A stretch of DNA of 64,000 nt from NCBI RefSeq assembly GCF_015477805.1, contig NZ_JADLQL010000003.1:496001-560000 (forward strand). Reading direction: 5' to 3'. Below the pieces are notes generated by a model that was not told the origin of the DNA, ran no database searches, and saw only the letters and a program-made list of their open reading frames with translations. The position numbers and the translations under genes are program-made. Below, one piece after another: positions 43,102-51,766 of the stretch. The first letter of the stretch is position 1. Each line of letters opens with the position of its first letter. This stretch comes from Nocardia flavorosea (lineage in GTDB: Bacteria; Actinomycetota; Actinomycetes; Mycobacteriales; Mycobacteriaceae).

Positions 43102-44058
43102 TCACCAGGAGTCGTTCGAATTCAACGCCACCAGCAATCGGCGGATCGCGGCCACCCTGCGCGCCTTGTCCGGAAGTTCGTCGAGGGCGCATTCCGGATC
43201 GGCCGGCGGCCCGAGATGGGTACATCCGCGCGGGCAGTCCTCGATCGCCGCGGCCAGATCGGCGAAGGCGGCCAGCACATCGTCGGGAGTGATATGGGCG
43301 AGACCGAACGAGCGCACACCCGGGGTATCGATCACCCAGCCGCCGTCCGGTAGCGCCAGCGCAACCGACTGCGTGGATGTGTGCTTGCCTTTCCCGACCC
43401 CGGAAACCTCGCCCACCGCCCGGGCGGCATCCGGGACCAGCCGGTTCACCAGCGTGGATTTCCCGACTCCCGAATGTCCCAGGAAACAGGTGAGGCGGCC
43501 GGTGAGCAATTCCAGGGTGGACTCCAGCGGATCGTCGACTCCGGCGTAGACGATGGTCAGGTCGAGATCGTCGAAATCACCGGCGAACCGTGAATCCGCG
43601 GCCAGATCGTGTTTGGTCAGGCACAGCACCGGGGTGAGGCCACCGGCGTAGGCCGCGACCATCGCGCGTTCCACGAAACCGGTCCGCGGGGGCGGATCGG
43701 CAAGCGCGACCACGATGAACAACTGTTCGGCATTACCCACCACCACCCGCTCGAACGGGTCGGTATCGTCGGCCGTCCGCCGTAATACGGTGCGCCGCTC
43801 GGCGACCCGCACGATACGCGCGAGGGTGTCCGGCCGGCCGGAGAGATCGCCGACCACATCCACCTCGTCGCCCACCACGATCGGTGTGCGGCCCAGTTCG
43901 CGGGCGCGCATCGCCACCAGCGGCCGCGCCGGATCGCCGTCCAGGACACAACCCCAGCGCCCCCGGTCCACCGACACCACCATCGCCGGTTGCGCGTCGC
44001 GATGCTGCGGGCGGGTCTTGGTACGCGGCCGCGAACTGCGCCCCGGACGCACCCGCAC
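43102..44058 (-). CDS. rsgA: Ribosome small subunit-dependent GTPase A
   Basis: A circularly permuted GTPase that helps mature the 30S subunit. The order of motifs is permuted as expected: LCLTKHDLA (G4), GHSGVGKSTL (G1) and VIDTPGVRSFGL (G3), preceded by an OB fold and followed by a zinc-knuckle CPRGCTHLGPPADPEC. The GTG at 44058 gives MRVRPGRSSRP. However, homologs begin about 13 residues earlier with SYDESDVRVRPG, and that segment is encoded here too. The only near codon that would include it is CTG at 44103, which overlaps the aroA stop (CTGA); the true product may therefore be 333 residues. Confidence 0.94.
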   Translation of the reverse strand: MRVRPGRSSRPRTKTRPQHRDAQPAMVVSVDRGRWGCVLDGDPARPLVAMRARELGRTPIVVGDEVDVVGDLSGRPDTLARIVRVAERRTVLRRTADDTDPFERVVVGNAEQLFIVVALADPPPRTGFVERAMVAAYAGGLTPVLCLTKHDLAADSRFAGDFDDLDLTIVYAGVDDPLESTLELLTGRLTCFLGHSGVGKSTLVNRLVPDAARAVGEVSGVGKGKHTSTQSVALALPDGGWVIDTPGVRSFGLAHITPDDVLAAFADLAAAIEDCPRGCTHLGPPADPECALDELPDKARRVAAIRRLLVALNSNDSW

Positions 44059-44099
44059 ATCGGATTCGTCGTAGGAGGCGCTGCTGCGGCCGCGGCGGC

Positions 44100-45410
44100 T
44101 CAGCGGGCCGCTCCCGGTGCGGCCGATTCCGGGTCGAGCATGGACTCCCACAGGCTGACGAAATCGGGCAGGGTCTTGGCGGTGGTGCCGATATCCTCGA
44201 TTTCCACGCCGGGTACGGCGAGGCCGAGAATCGCGCCCGCCGTGGCCATCCGGTGATCGGCATAGGAATGCCAGCGACCGCCGTGCAGCGGGGCCGGGGT
44301 GATCGCCAGACCGTCCTCGGTCTCGGTGACCCGGCCGCCGAGCCGGTTGATCTCGGTGGACAGGGCAGCGAGCCGATCGGTCTCGTGCCCGCGCAGATGC
44401 GCGACACCGCGCAGGCGCGATTCGGAATCGGCCAGCGCGGCCAGCGCGGCGACGGTGGGGGTCAACTCGCCCACATCGTGCAGGTCGATATCGATACCGG
44501 CGAGCCGGTCGGGGCCGGTCACGGTGAGGGCGCCGTCGGAGAAACCGGCTTCGGCGCCCATACGCACCAGGATCTCCCGGATCACATCGCCGGCCTGGGT
44601 GGTCAGGCGCGGCCAGTGCGGAATGCTCACCTGCCCGCCGGTGATCGCCGCGGCCGCCAGGAACGGGGTGGCGTTGGACAGATCGGGTTCCACTTTCCAA
44701 TCGACCGCGCGGATCTCGCCGGGCGTCACCGTCCAGACCTGTTCGGCGCGGCTGTCGGCAGGCGCCTCGACCGTCACATCGGCGCGGCGCAGCATCTCCA
44801 CCGTCATCTCGATATGCGGCATGGAGGGCAGGGCGCCGCCGGAATGCCGGACGGTCACGCCTTCGTCGAAACGGGCGGCCGAGAGCAGCAGGCCGGAAAC
44901 GAACTGCGAGGAACCGGAGGCATCGATCGTGACGGTGCCCCCGCGCAGCGCACCGTTACCGCGCACGGTGAACGGCAGGGCGTCACCTTCGATGGCCGCA
45001 CCGAGCCCGCGCAGGGCGTCGAGGATGGTGCGCAGCGGCCGGACGCGGGCGGCGATATCGCCGTCGAAGGAACTGTCCCCGGTCGCCAGCGTGGCCACCG
45101 GCGGCACGAATCGCATCACCGTGCCCGCCAGCCCGCAATCGACCCGGCCGCCGCGGAGCGGGCCGGGAGTGACGGCAAGGGTATCGGCATCGCCGATGAT
45201 CTGGGTGCCGAGCGCACGGAGGGCGTCGATCATCAGCCCGGTATCGCGACTGCGTAGCGCTCCGGTGATGGTGGACGGACCGTCCGCGAGCGCGGCCAGG
45301 ACCAGCGCTCTGTTCGTGATCGATTTGGATCCGGGCAGGGTTACGGTCGCTCGCACGGGGGCGGCGACATGGGGCGCTGGCCAGAAACTCACTGCACTAT
45401 CTTGGCGCAT
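44100..45410 (-). CDS. aroA: 3-phosphoshikimate 1-carboxyvinyltransferase (EPSP synthase)
   Basis: This shikimate-pathway enzyme joins PEP and shikimate 3-phosphate. The 436-residue protein has LPGSKSITNRALVLAAL, the PEP-binding segment GLAGTVMRFVPP, DASGSSQFVSGLLL, and the C-terminal LRGHETDRLAAL with YADHRMA. ATG at 45410 gives MRQDSAVSFWP; an ATG 17 codons upstream is possible. Its stop overlaps the probable start of rsgA, the same neighbour as in mycobacteria (Rv3227/Rv3228). Confidence 0.97.
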   Translation of the reverse strand: MRQDSAVSFWPAPHVAAPVRATVTLPGSKSITNRALVLAALADGPSTITGALRSRDTGLMIDALRALGTQIIGDADTLAVTPGPLRGGRVDCGLAGTVMRFVPPVATLATGDSSFDGDIAARVRPLRTILDALRGLGAAIEGDALPFTVRGNGALRGGTVTIDASGSSQFVSGLLLSAARFDEGVTVRHSGGALPSMPHIEMTVEMLRRADVTVEAPADSRAEQVWTVTPGEIRAVDWKVEPDLSNATPFLAAAAITGGQVSIPHWPRLTTQAGDVIREILVRMGAEAGFSDGALTVTGPDRLAGIDIDLHDVGELTPTVAALAALADSESRLRGVAHLRGHETDRLAALSTEINRLGGRVTETEDGLAITPAPLHGGRWHSYADHRMATAGAILGLAVPGVEIEDIGTTAKTLPDFVSLWESMLDPESAAPGAAR

Positions 45411-45489
45411 GGGATCGACATGCGTGCCGGTGGTGCTCCCGAGTGTGTCGCCGAGCACCACCGGCCGCCTGTTCAGCTGTGCCGGATTA

Positions 45490-46995
45490 TCACTTGTTGC
45501 GGCCGTGCAGCAGCGGCACCATCCGGCGCAGCATCTTCATATTCGCTTGGGTGCGGCGGTAGCTCATCAGCGCCATACCCGGGATCGCGAAGCGCTGGAC
45601 CGCGATCGAATGCGGCCGGACGAACTCGCGCAGACCGGGTTCGCCGTGAATGCGGCCGATACCGGAATCGGCGCTGCCGCCGAAGGGCAGGCCGGGGATG
45701 GCGGCGAAACCGAGGACCGAGTTCACCGAGGTCGCACCCACTTTCAGGCGGCGGGCGATCGCGAGGCCGTTACTCTTCGAATACACGGCCGAGGCCAGGC
45801 CGAAGGTGGTGTTGTTGGCCAGTTCGATCGCCTGGTCGATGTTGTCGAACGTGGTGACCGTGACGGTCGGTCCGAAGGTTTCCTCCTTGACCGCGGCGGA
45901 GTTCTCGTCCACGTCGACCAGTACGACCGGTTCGATGAACGGGCCCTTCACCGATTCCGGGCCGCCCAGCAGCGCCTTGCCGCCGCTGGCCAGCGCCGCC
46001 TCGATATGCCGCTTGACGATATCGATCTGGCTCGGCATCGTCATCGGGCCATAGGCGGCGCCGGCTTCGGAACCGGGCTTGACGTCTTTCAGGATGCGGG
46101 TGAGTTCGGCGAGGAACTGGTCCTTCACCGATTTATCCACATAGACGCGTTCCACGCCCGCGCAGGTCTGGCCGCTGTTGGAGGTGGCGCCCCAGGCCAC
46201 GGCGTCGGCGGCGGCCGACACATCGGCGTCCGCGGCGACGATCACCGGATCTTTACCGCCGCATTCCAGCAGCACCGGGGTGAGGTTCTCAGCGGCCGAG
46301 GCCATGATCTTGCGGCCGGTGGCGGCCGAACCGGTGAACGCGACCTTGTCCACGCCCGATTTCACCAGCGCGGCGCCGGTGGCTCCGAAACCGTTGATCG
46401 CGATGAACACACCCTCGGGCAGTTCCGGGTTGGCCTCGGAGAAGGCTTCGGCCAGGAAGTTGCCGATACCCGTGGAGAATTCGGACGGCTTGAACACCAC
46501 AGTGTTGCCGGCCGCGAGGGCGTAGGCGATGGAACCGTTCGGGGTGTACACCGGGTAGTTCCACGGGCCGATCACACCGATGACGCCCAACGGCCGGTAT
46601 TCGATCCGGGCGGCGAAGTTCGCCATCATCGCGCCCGAAGGGACTTTCTGCGGGGACAACTTCTTCTTGGCGTTCTTGGCTGCCCAGGAGATGTGCTCGA
46701 GCGCCAGCATGAGTTCCAGGAAGGCGTCGTCGGCCGGTTTCCCGTTCTCGGCGTGGATGAGGGCGCAGAACTCGTCGGATTTGGCGACCAGCCGGCTCGA
46801 CCAGCGCAGCAGCGCCTTTTTGCGGCCGTCGAATCCGAGGTCGTTCCAGACGCCGGTGGCGGCGCGGGCCTTGGCGACGGCGTCGGCTACCGCCGCCTCG
46901 TCCGCGATCGGATAGGTGGCCAGCGTCGCGCCGGTGGCCGGATCGACCGAGGTCAGCACCGATTCTTTCTCGGCGGCTTTTTCTGTGGTTGTCAC
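45490..46995 (-). CDS. Aldehyde dehydrogenase family protein
   Basis: A 501-residue NAD(P)-dependent dehydrogenase. The cofactor region has GPWNYPVYTPNGSIAYALAA and FTGSAATGRKIM; the catalytic glutamate is in LLECGGKDPVIV and the nucleophilic cysteine in NSGQTCAGVERVYV. The C-terminal GLPFGGSADSGIGRIHGE is typical. It resembles the succinate-semialdehyde/coniferyl aldehyde group, but I cannot give a substrate. GTG at 46995 follows GAGGAG. It stands alone beyond aroA. Confidence 0.94.
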   Translation of the reverse strand: MTTTEKAAEKESVLTSVDPATGATLATYPIADEAAVADAVAKARAATGVWNDLGFDGRKKALLRWSSRLVAKSDEFCALIHAENGKPADDAFLELMLALEHISWAAKNAKKKLSPQKVPSGAMMANFAARIEYRPLGVIGVIGPWNYPVYTPNGSIAYALAAGNTVVFKPSEFSTGIGNFLAEAFSEANPELPEGVFIAINGFGATGAALVKSGVDKVAFTGSAATGRKIMASAAENLTPVLLECGGKDPVIVAADADVSAAADAVAWGATSNSGQTCAGVERVYVDKSVKDQFLAELTRILKDVKPGSEAGAAYGPMTMPSQIDIVKRHIEAALASGGKALLGGPESVKGPFIEPVVLVDVDENSAAVKEETFGPTVTVTTFDNIDQAIELANNTTFGLASAVYSKSNGLAIARRLKVGATSVNSVLGFAAIPGLPFGGSADSGIGRIHGEPGLREFVRPHSIAVQRFAIPGMALMSYRRTQANMKMLRRMVPLLHGRNK

Positions 46996-47181
46996 AGGTT
47001 CTCCTCTGCGGGAAGTAGGGCGGTAGCTGCGCGCGCGGACGGTGCAGCCTGTGACCGCCACGTCCCCGTTGAGAGAATGCTAAGACATAACTCTCAACAC
47101 GTCACCCAGTACTAGCCCCCATTGTCGTCCTCCGGGTCACAATTGTCTCGATCTGTCGGTATTCGGTGCGACCATCGGAAT

Positions 47182-48033
47182 ATGTGCGGACGTTATGCGA
47201 CGACGACGAATCCCGGGCGCCTCGCCGCGGAGTTGGACGCCATCGACGAAACGGGGCCTTCGCCGGATATCCGAGCGGGTGGCCCCGGTGAAGCGGACGC
47301 GGCCGGATCCGGTGCCGATCCCGACCGCAGGCAGTGGGCGAACTACAACGTCGCCCCCACCACGCAAATCCTCACCGTGGTCGACCGGCACGATCACGAC
47401 GACCGCGGCGACGAGGTACACCGCCGGATCCGCCGCATGCGCTGGGGCCTGATCCCGCACTGGACCAAAGCCGCCGAACCGGGCGTACCCGTGAAGGGGA
47501 AACCACTGTTCAACGCCCGCGCCGACAAGGCGGCAAACCTGCCGTCGTTCCGGGACGCGGTGAAATACCGGCGCTGTCTGGTCCCGATGGACGGCTGGTA
47601 CGAATGGCTGGTCGAACCCGATCCGGCCGGCCCGGGGCGCGGGAAGAAACCGAAGATGATCAAACATCCGTACTTCATGTCGCGGGCCGACGATTCCCGG
47701 CTCTATATGGCCGGTCTGTGGTCGGTGTGGCGCGATCGCTCCCTCGACGACCCCCGGCCGTTGCTGTCGTGCACCATCCTCACCACCGACGCGATCGGGG
47801 ACCTCACCCGTATCCACGACCGCATGCCCCTGCCCATGCCGCAGGAGCACTGGGAAGCCTGGCTCGACCCCGACCACCCGGCGCCCGCCGAACTGCTCGA
47901 ACCTCCCAGCCGAGAACTGGTCGCGCAGATCACGGCGCGACCGGTGACCCCCTTGGTGAACAGTGTGAAGAACAACGGCCCGGAACTACTGGCCCCGGCC
48001 GACGGTCCGGCCGAACAACCGACCTTGTTGTGA
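47182..48033 (+). CDS. SOS response-associated peptidase (SRAP/YedK family)
   Basis: A 283-residue homolog of YedK/HMCES, proteins that form a covalent thiazolidine link with abasic sites in single-stranded DNA. The protein begins MCGRYATT; removal of Met exposes catalytic Cys2. Other family positions are present: NYNVAPTTQIL, RMRWGLIPHW, FNARADKAANLPSFRDA, RRCLVPMDGWYEW and IHDRMPLPM. It matches Rv3226c. No lexA-type box was obvious upstream. Confidence 0.95.
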   Translation: MCGRYATTTNPGRLAAELDAIDETGPSPDIRAGGPGEADAAGSGADPDRRQWANYNVAPTTQILTVVDRHDHDDRGDEVHRRIRRMRWGLIPHWTKAAEPGVPVKGKPLFNARADKAANLPSFRDAVKYRRCLVPMDGWYEWLVEPDPAGPGRGKKPKMIKHPYFMSRADDSRLYMAGLWSVWRDRSLDDPRPLLSCTILTTDAIGDLTRIHDRMPLPMPQEHWEAWLDPDHPAPAELLEPPSRELVAQITARPVTPLVNSVKNNGPELLAPADGPAEQPTLL

Positions 48034-48039
48034 AATCCG

Positions 48040-48076
48040 GATGCTTCCGGGGCGGACGGACCGCCCCGGAAGCATC
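48040..48076. terminator. Bidirectional terminator after the SRAP gene
   Basis: GATGCTTCCGGGGCGG and its exact reverse complement (48061-48076) form a 16-bp stem with a five-base loop. It begins seven bases after the SRAP stop and ends just before the convergent secreted-protein gene. No T run is present. Confidence 0.75.
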
Positions 48077-48083
48077 ACGGTGG

Positions 48084-48389
48084 TCAGCTGCCCAGCGGGC
48101 ACTTCACCGCCGGGGTCGCGATACTCAATCCGCATTTGAGCAGATCGGCGCTGAGATCGATGGTTTCGGTAAGAATTCCGCCACCCGCCTTTTCCGCACG
48201 TTCGGCCGGTCCGTTCTCCACTTCGCCGTCGCCGGTGGCGCCCTCCTCGCCGCCGAGTGGATACTCGCCCGGCGCCGCATACGCGGCCGGTGCCGCGAGC
48301 GAGGTCGTCAGCAGAGCGGGGGCGACGGTCAGCGCCGCAGCCGCGGATACGGCGACGAACACGGTGCGCAGGGGTTTGCGCGGGGACAT
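48084..48389 (-). CDS. Small secreted protein of unknown function
   Basis: A 101-residue exported protein. The N-terminus (basic MSPRKPLR then a long hydrophobic Ala-rich stretch) is a signal peptide with likely cleavage at AAYA. The mature part of about 60 residues is acidic with a GGEEGATGDGEVENG segment and ends with two cysteines (LLKCGLSIATPAVKCPLGS), possibly a disulfide. I recognise no family. It converges on the SRAP gene across a shared terminator. Confidence 0.65.
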   Translation of the reverse strand: MSPRKPLRTVFVAVSAAAALTVAPALLTTSLAAPAAYAAPGEYPLGGEEGATGDGEVENGPAERAEKAGGGILTETIDLSADLLKCGLSIATPAVKCPLGS

Positions 48390-48607
48390 ATCGCATCACA
48401 TCCTCGGGTCGGTCCAACTCCTCGCCCACAAGTAACGCATACGATGCGGTGCTACCAGCGCATTCACGCCCGGTGCAACTGGCGAGTTGCGCTGTTCCGG
48501 AGTGAGCGGCCGCGTCGGGGTTTGCGGGTGCGCCGGGCGGCCACGATTGCCGGGCCGCCGGTTGCGCGCCGCGCTTCCCCGGAGCCGGATGGACCCGGCC
48601 CTGCGGA

Positions 48608-49324
48608 TCAGTTCCCCGGAAGACCGGCCAGTTGGCGTTCCTGCGTCCCGGGGCGGGCGGTGAACGGACAATGCCAGTCAGCGGGTTTGGGGCGGCCGGA
48701 GTAGCGGCGCGCTTCGGAGAGCTGTTCGTACTCCAGCAGGTTGGGGTTGATATCGCCCTGCAGCGTGATGTCCTGTTTGCGGATCTTCTCGGCCAGCCGC
48801 TCCCACATACCGGCCGCCTTGATCAACCCGAACTGTTCATGGGAGTTGAACGCCAGCATCGGAAACGGGGGTCGGCGGCCGAACCGCCGATGGGTCTCGT
48901 GTAGTCCGATGACGAAGAACGGGTGGCCCGCCACGCTGAACCCGAACTCGCCGGACTGGGGATCCGACGAGTACCCGGGCGCCCACCCGTACGTGTCCGC
49001 TTCCGCCTCGTGCAGCAGTTGCAGGTGTTGCCACAGCAACTCTTCGAACCGCAACTCGTCCACCCCGCGCGGTTGTTCGAAGGTTGCGATGAAACTGGTG
49101 AACTTGCGCGGATTCCAGTCCGCGGCGCCGACGTACTCGGCAAGATCGAGTGCCATCAACCGGGCCGAATCCTCGCCGCCCATCACGTCGTAGTGGCGGT
49201 GGGTGATACCGCCGCGGCGCCAGGCGGAGCGGCCCGCCAGACAGGCGAACCGGTCTCCCAGGAGGAAGTTTCCCAGCTCAGCTCGCGCGTCCGTCGTCAA
49301 TACCGGTGTTCCTTTCAACCACAT
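48608..49324 (-). CDS. YqcI/YcgG family protein (GntA-like heme-dependent N-hydroxylase)
   Basis: A 238-residue protein of the YqcI/YcgG family, whose characterised member GntA hydroxylates a guanidino nitrogen in guanitoxin synthesis. Visible family features are FACLAGRSAWRRG near the N-terminus, the FFVIGLHETHRRFGRRPPFP core, and the C-terminal ADWHCPFTARPG motif with cysteine and histidine. No other guanitoxin gene is nearby, so the substrate is unknown. The start may be ATG at 49324 or the TTG at 49300, which follows AAAGGA. Confidence 0.78.
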   Translation of the reverse strand: MWLKGTPVLTTDARAELGNFLLGDRFACLAGRSAWRRGGITHRHYDVMGGEDSARLMALDLAEYVGAADWNPRKFTSFIATFEQPRGVDELRFEELLWQHLQLLHEAEADTYGWAPGYSSDPQSGEFGFSVAGHPFFVIGLHETHRRFGRRPPFPMLAFNSHEQFGLIKAAGMWERLAEKIRKQDITLQGDINPNLLEYEQLSEARRYSGRPKPADWHCPFTARPGTQERQLAGLPGN

Positions 49325-49689
49325 GTCTTCGTTCGAACCGCAGGGCGGCGACTCACCTGGTTGAATGCACCCGCCTCGACCGCACTGCGGTGCCGATACT
49401 CTCAGCCGATCGGCACAGCGCGCGAATCGGGGGAAACGAGCGGACCGGCAGCCCCGCAGCGGTCGCCCTGCTACGGGCCCGCAAACGGTGTCAGGGGCAT
49501 GTCGCGGATCACAACGCCGATCGGCCGGGCGCTGCTGCGGGTGATCGACCCGCCTCGCGGCCCGGCTCCGTCGGCCTGCTGCGTCGCGAGGGAGAACGGA
49601 TCATCCTCCCCTGTGCTCGGCCGGTGGTGCCGGGCCGCGCCTGCGGCGTATTCGCTCGGGTATCGGCGATGCCGCCCGGCCGCGAACGT
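49325..49689. other. Intergenic stretch without a recognisable gene
   Basis: About 365 bases lie between the YqcI-type gene and the YbaK-type gene. The open frames are Arg/Pro-rich and match nothing known. The part nearest the YqcI-type gene must hold its promoter. No hairpin or palindrome stood out. Confidence 0.5.
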
Positions 49690-50181
49690 TCAGGCGGTGA
49701 CCGGTGCGGTGACCGCGCCGGCCAGGCGGATCAGATCGGCGGGAGCGACCTCGATCTCGAGGCCGCGCTTACCTGCGCTGCAGAAAACGGTCTCCCAGTC
49801 CAGTGCCGAGATGTCGACCACGGTCGGGTGACGGCGGCGCTGCCCCAACGGTGAGATCCCCCCGAGTACATAGCCGGTGGCCCGCTCGGCTGCGGCGCGG
49901 TCGGCCATGGTCGCCTTGGCGACGTTCAAGGCGGCGGCCGCCGCCTTCAAGGACAAGCTGTCGGGAACCGGCAACACCGCAACCGCCAACGCCCCGGTGG
50001 ACAGTTCCAGCACCAACGTCTTGAAGATCTGCCGTGGCCGGACCCCGAGCCGCGCGGCCAGAATCTCGACCGCTTCGGTGCCGTAGGAGTCGCTGCGTGG
50101 GTTGTGATCGTAACTGTGCACGGTATGACCGGCCCCGTCCGCGAGCAGTACGCGGATCGCCGGTGTGGCGCCTGCTGCCAT
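49690..50181 (-). CDS. Cys-tRNA(Pro)/Cys-tRNA(Cys) deacylase, YbaK/EbsC family
   Basis: A 163-residue trans-editing enzyme that hydrolyses misacylated Cys-tRNA(Pro). The family pattern is clear: YGTEAVEILAARLGV, QIFKTLVLE with the conserved lysine, and the glycine-rich VLGGISPLGQRRRHPTVVD segment. ATG at 50181 gives MAAGATPAIRVLL. It is divergent from sigH, and the SigH-type promoter lies in the 120-base gap between them. Confidence 0.92.
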   Translation of the reverse strand: MAAGATPAIRVLLADGAGHTVHSYDHNPRSDSYGTEAVEILAARLGVRPRQIFKTLVLELSTGALAVAVLPVPDSLSLKAAAAALNVAKATMADRAAAERATGYVLGGISPLGQRRRHPTVVDISALDWETVFCSAGKRGLEIEVAPADLIRLAGAVTAPVTA

Positions 50182-50199
50182 GGACAGCCACCTTATCCG

Positions 50200-50225
50200 G
50201 GAACACATCGCGGCCGGTACCGGTT
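50200..50225 (+). promoter_or_regulatory. SigH/SigR-type promoter of sigH
   Basis: GGAAC at 50200-50204 and GTT at 50223-50225 are separated by 18 bases, the consensus recognised by SigH/SigR sigma factors. The expected start of transcription is about 70 bases upstream of the first sigH GTG, which implies autoregulation. Confidence 0.65.
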
Positions 50226-50300
50226 GTACGCGGCAGATACCGGCACCGGGCGGGCCGTCCGGCCACCGGTGCCCAACCCCGTAAGAGCGAAGGAGCGACG

Positions 50301-51089
50301 GTGCCCGTTCTTGTCGAACAACGCCCGATCACCGCGGTTCCGGCCCCGGCGCGCACGCGGTTGTTCTCCGACTTCACACTCCCGGTAGATTTGGCTGGTG
50401 AACCGATCGAAGGGACACGTGTGACGAGCGAGGACGACGTGGCGACCACAACCGGCGCCGACGAGCGGCCTGCCGAACAGCCGGAAACCGGCGCCGAACT
50501 GGACCGGCGGTTCGAGCGGGACGCGCTACCCATGCTGGATCAGCTCTACGGTGCCGCGCTGCGGATGACGCGTAACCCCGCCGACGCCGAAGACCTGGTC
50601 CAGGAGACCTATGTCAAGGCCTATGCCGGCTTCAAATCCTTCAAAGAGGGCACCAACCTGCGGGCCTGGCTGTATCGGATCCTCACCAATACCTACATCA
50701 ACTCCTATCGGAAGAAACAGCGGCAGCCCGCGCAGTATCCAACGGACGAGATCACCGATTGGCAGTTGGCGGCCACCGCGGAACACAGTTCGACCGGTCT
50801 GCGCTCGGCGGAGGTCGAAGCTCTCGACGCCCTCCCGGACGACGACATCAAGGCGGCGCTCGTCCAATTGCCGGAGGAATTCCGGATGGCGGTGTACTAC
50901 GCCGATGTCGAAGGATTTCCGTACAAGGAAATCGCCGACATCATGGGCACACCTATCGGTACGGTGATGTCCCGGCTGCACCGCGGCCGGAAACAGCTGA
51001 AGGGTCTGCTCGGCGATGTGGCGCGCGAACGCGGGTTCAACCGCACGGCAGAGTCCGCCACCGAGGTGCGCCAGGAGGTCAAGCAGTGA
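50301..51089 (+). CDS. sigH: ECF sigma factor SigH (SigR type), thiol-oxidative stress
   Basis: A group IV sigma factor that directs the response to disulfide stress and heat. The region-2 sequence DQLYGAALRMTRNPADAEDLVQETYVKAY and region 4 (LPEEFRMAVYYADVEGFPYKEIADIMG) are near-identical in pattern to mycobacterial SigH. Two in-frame GTG starts each have a plausible ribosome binding site: 50301 (after GAAGGAG; 262 residues) and 50421 (after AAGGGA; 222 residues, close to the usual length). In Streptomyces, SigR also has a longer, unstable isoform from an upstream start. The stop overlaps the anti-sigma gene. Confidence 0.95.
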   Translation: MPVLVEQRPITAVPAPARTRLFSDFTLPVDLAGEPIEGTRVTSEDDVATTTGADERPAEQPETGAELDRRFERDALPMLDQLYGAALRMTRNPADAEDLVQETYVKAYAGFKSFKEGTNLRAWLYRILTNTYINSYRKKQRQPAQYPTDEITDWQLAATAEHSSTGLRSAEVEALDALPDDDIKAALVQLPEEFRMAVYYADVEGFPYKEIADIMGTPIGTVMSRLHRGRKQLKGLLGDVARERGFNRTAESATEVRQEVKQ

Positions 51090-51376
51090 GCACCGAGCAC
51101 GATTCCGATATGGAGCTCGACTGCACGGCGGTACTGGCCGATGTCTGGTTGATGCTCGACGGTGAGTGCGACGACCGCACCCGCGAACGGCTGCAGCACC
51201 ATATGGACAACTGCGCCCCCTGCATCGAGGCCTACGGTATCGAGGAGAAGATCAAAAGCCTGCTCAGCCGCAAATGCGGTGGCGACAAGGCCCCGGATTC
51301 GCTCCGGGAACGCCTGCTGGTGGAGATCCGCAGTCGCTCGGTGACGATCACTACCGAGGAAACCCCCGCCGAATAG
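51086..51376 (+). CDS. rshA: Mycothiol-system zinc-binding anti-sigma factor (RshA/RsrA)
   Basis: A 96-residue redox switch that binds SigH when reduced and lets it go when its cysteines form a disulfide. The ZAS motif is intact: His39-x3-Cys43-x2-Cys46 in HHMDNCAPC, plus an N-terminal Cys13 and a later cysteine in SRKCGG. GTG overlaps the sigH stop (GTGA), which keeps sigma and anti-sigma in fixed ratio. Confidence 0.95.
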   Translation: MSTEHDSDMELDCTAVLADVWLMLDGECDDRTRERLQHHMDNCAPCIEAYGIEEKIKSLLSRKCGGDKAPDSLRERLLVEIRSRSVTITTEETPAE

Positions 51377-51486
51377 AGCCGACCGGTCGGCCCGGTGCCG
51401 GACAATCCGTGCCGGCGTCCGTCGGCCGGGACGCGGTTGCCTCACGATCCGTCGCATATCGCCGGTACCGGAACACCGCCGACGAG

Positions 51487-51525
51487 AACAACCCGCACTC
51501 CTCCGGGAGTGCGGGTTGTCTGTTT
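51487..51525. terminator. Bidirectional terminator between rshA and bL37
   Basis: ACAACCCGCACTCC pairs with its exact reverse complement (51506-51519) around a four-base loop, followed by CTGTTT. It serves the sigH-rshA operon and, on the other strand, the convergent bL37 gene. Confidence 0.8.
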
Positions 51526-51544
51526 CCGGGCCTGTGCCGGCGGC

Positions 51545-51619
51545 TCAGGCGTTGGGACGTTTGCCGTGGTTGGCGGCGTTGCCCTTACGGCTGCGCTTCT
51601 TGCGGCCACGCTTACCCAT
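51545..51619 (-). CDS. 50S ribosomal protein bL37 (24 residues)
   Basis: A 24-codon gene encoding a strongly basic peptide that begins MGKRGRKKRSRKGNAANHG and ends KRPNA. It matches the small actinobacterial ribosomal protein bL37 found in mycobacterial ribosome structures. AGGAGG eight to nine bases upstream supports the ATG at 51619. It is easily missed because of its size. In related genomes it also sits near sigH-rshA. Confidence 0.9.
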   Translation of the reverse strand: MGKRGRKKRSRKGNAANHGKRPNA

Positions 51620-51766
51620 GGGTAGCTCCCTCCTGGGGACGTTTCCCGCGACTGCGGGGAGTAGATATTGATCCCGGCCATTGTTTCACGTGTGATTGGC
51701 TGTACCGACGGCGGTACATCGGGCGGCGGAACCCGGTGCCGGAACGAAGCTGACGAACGAGGTGTC

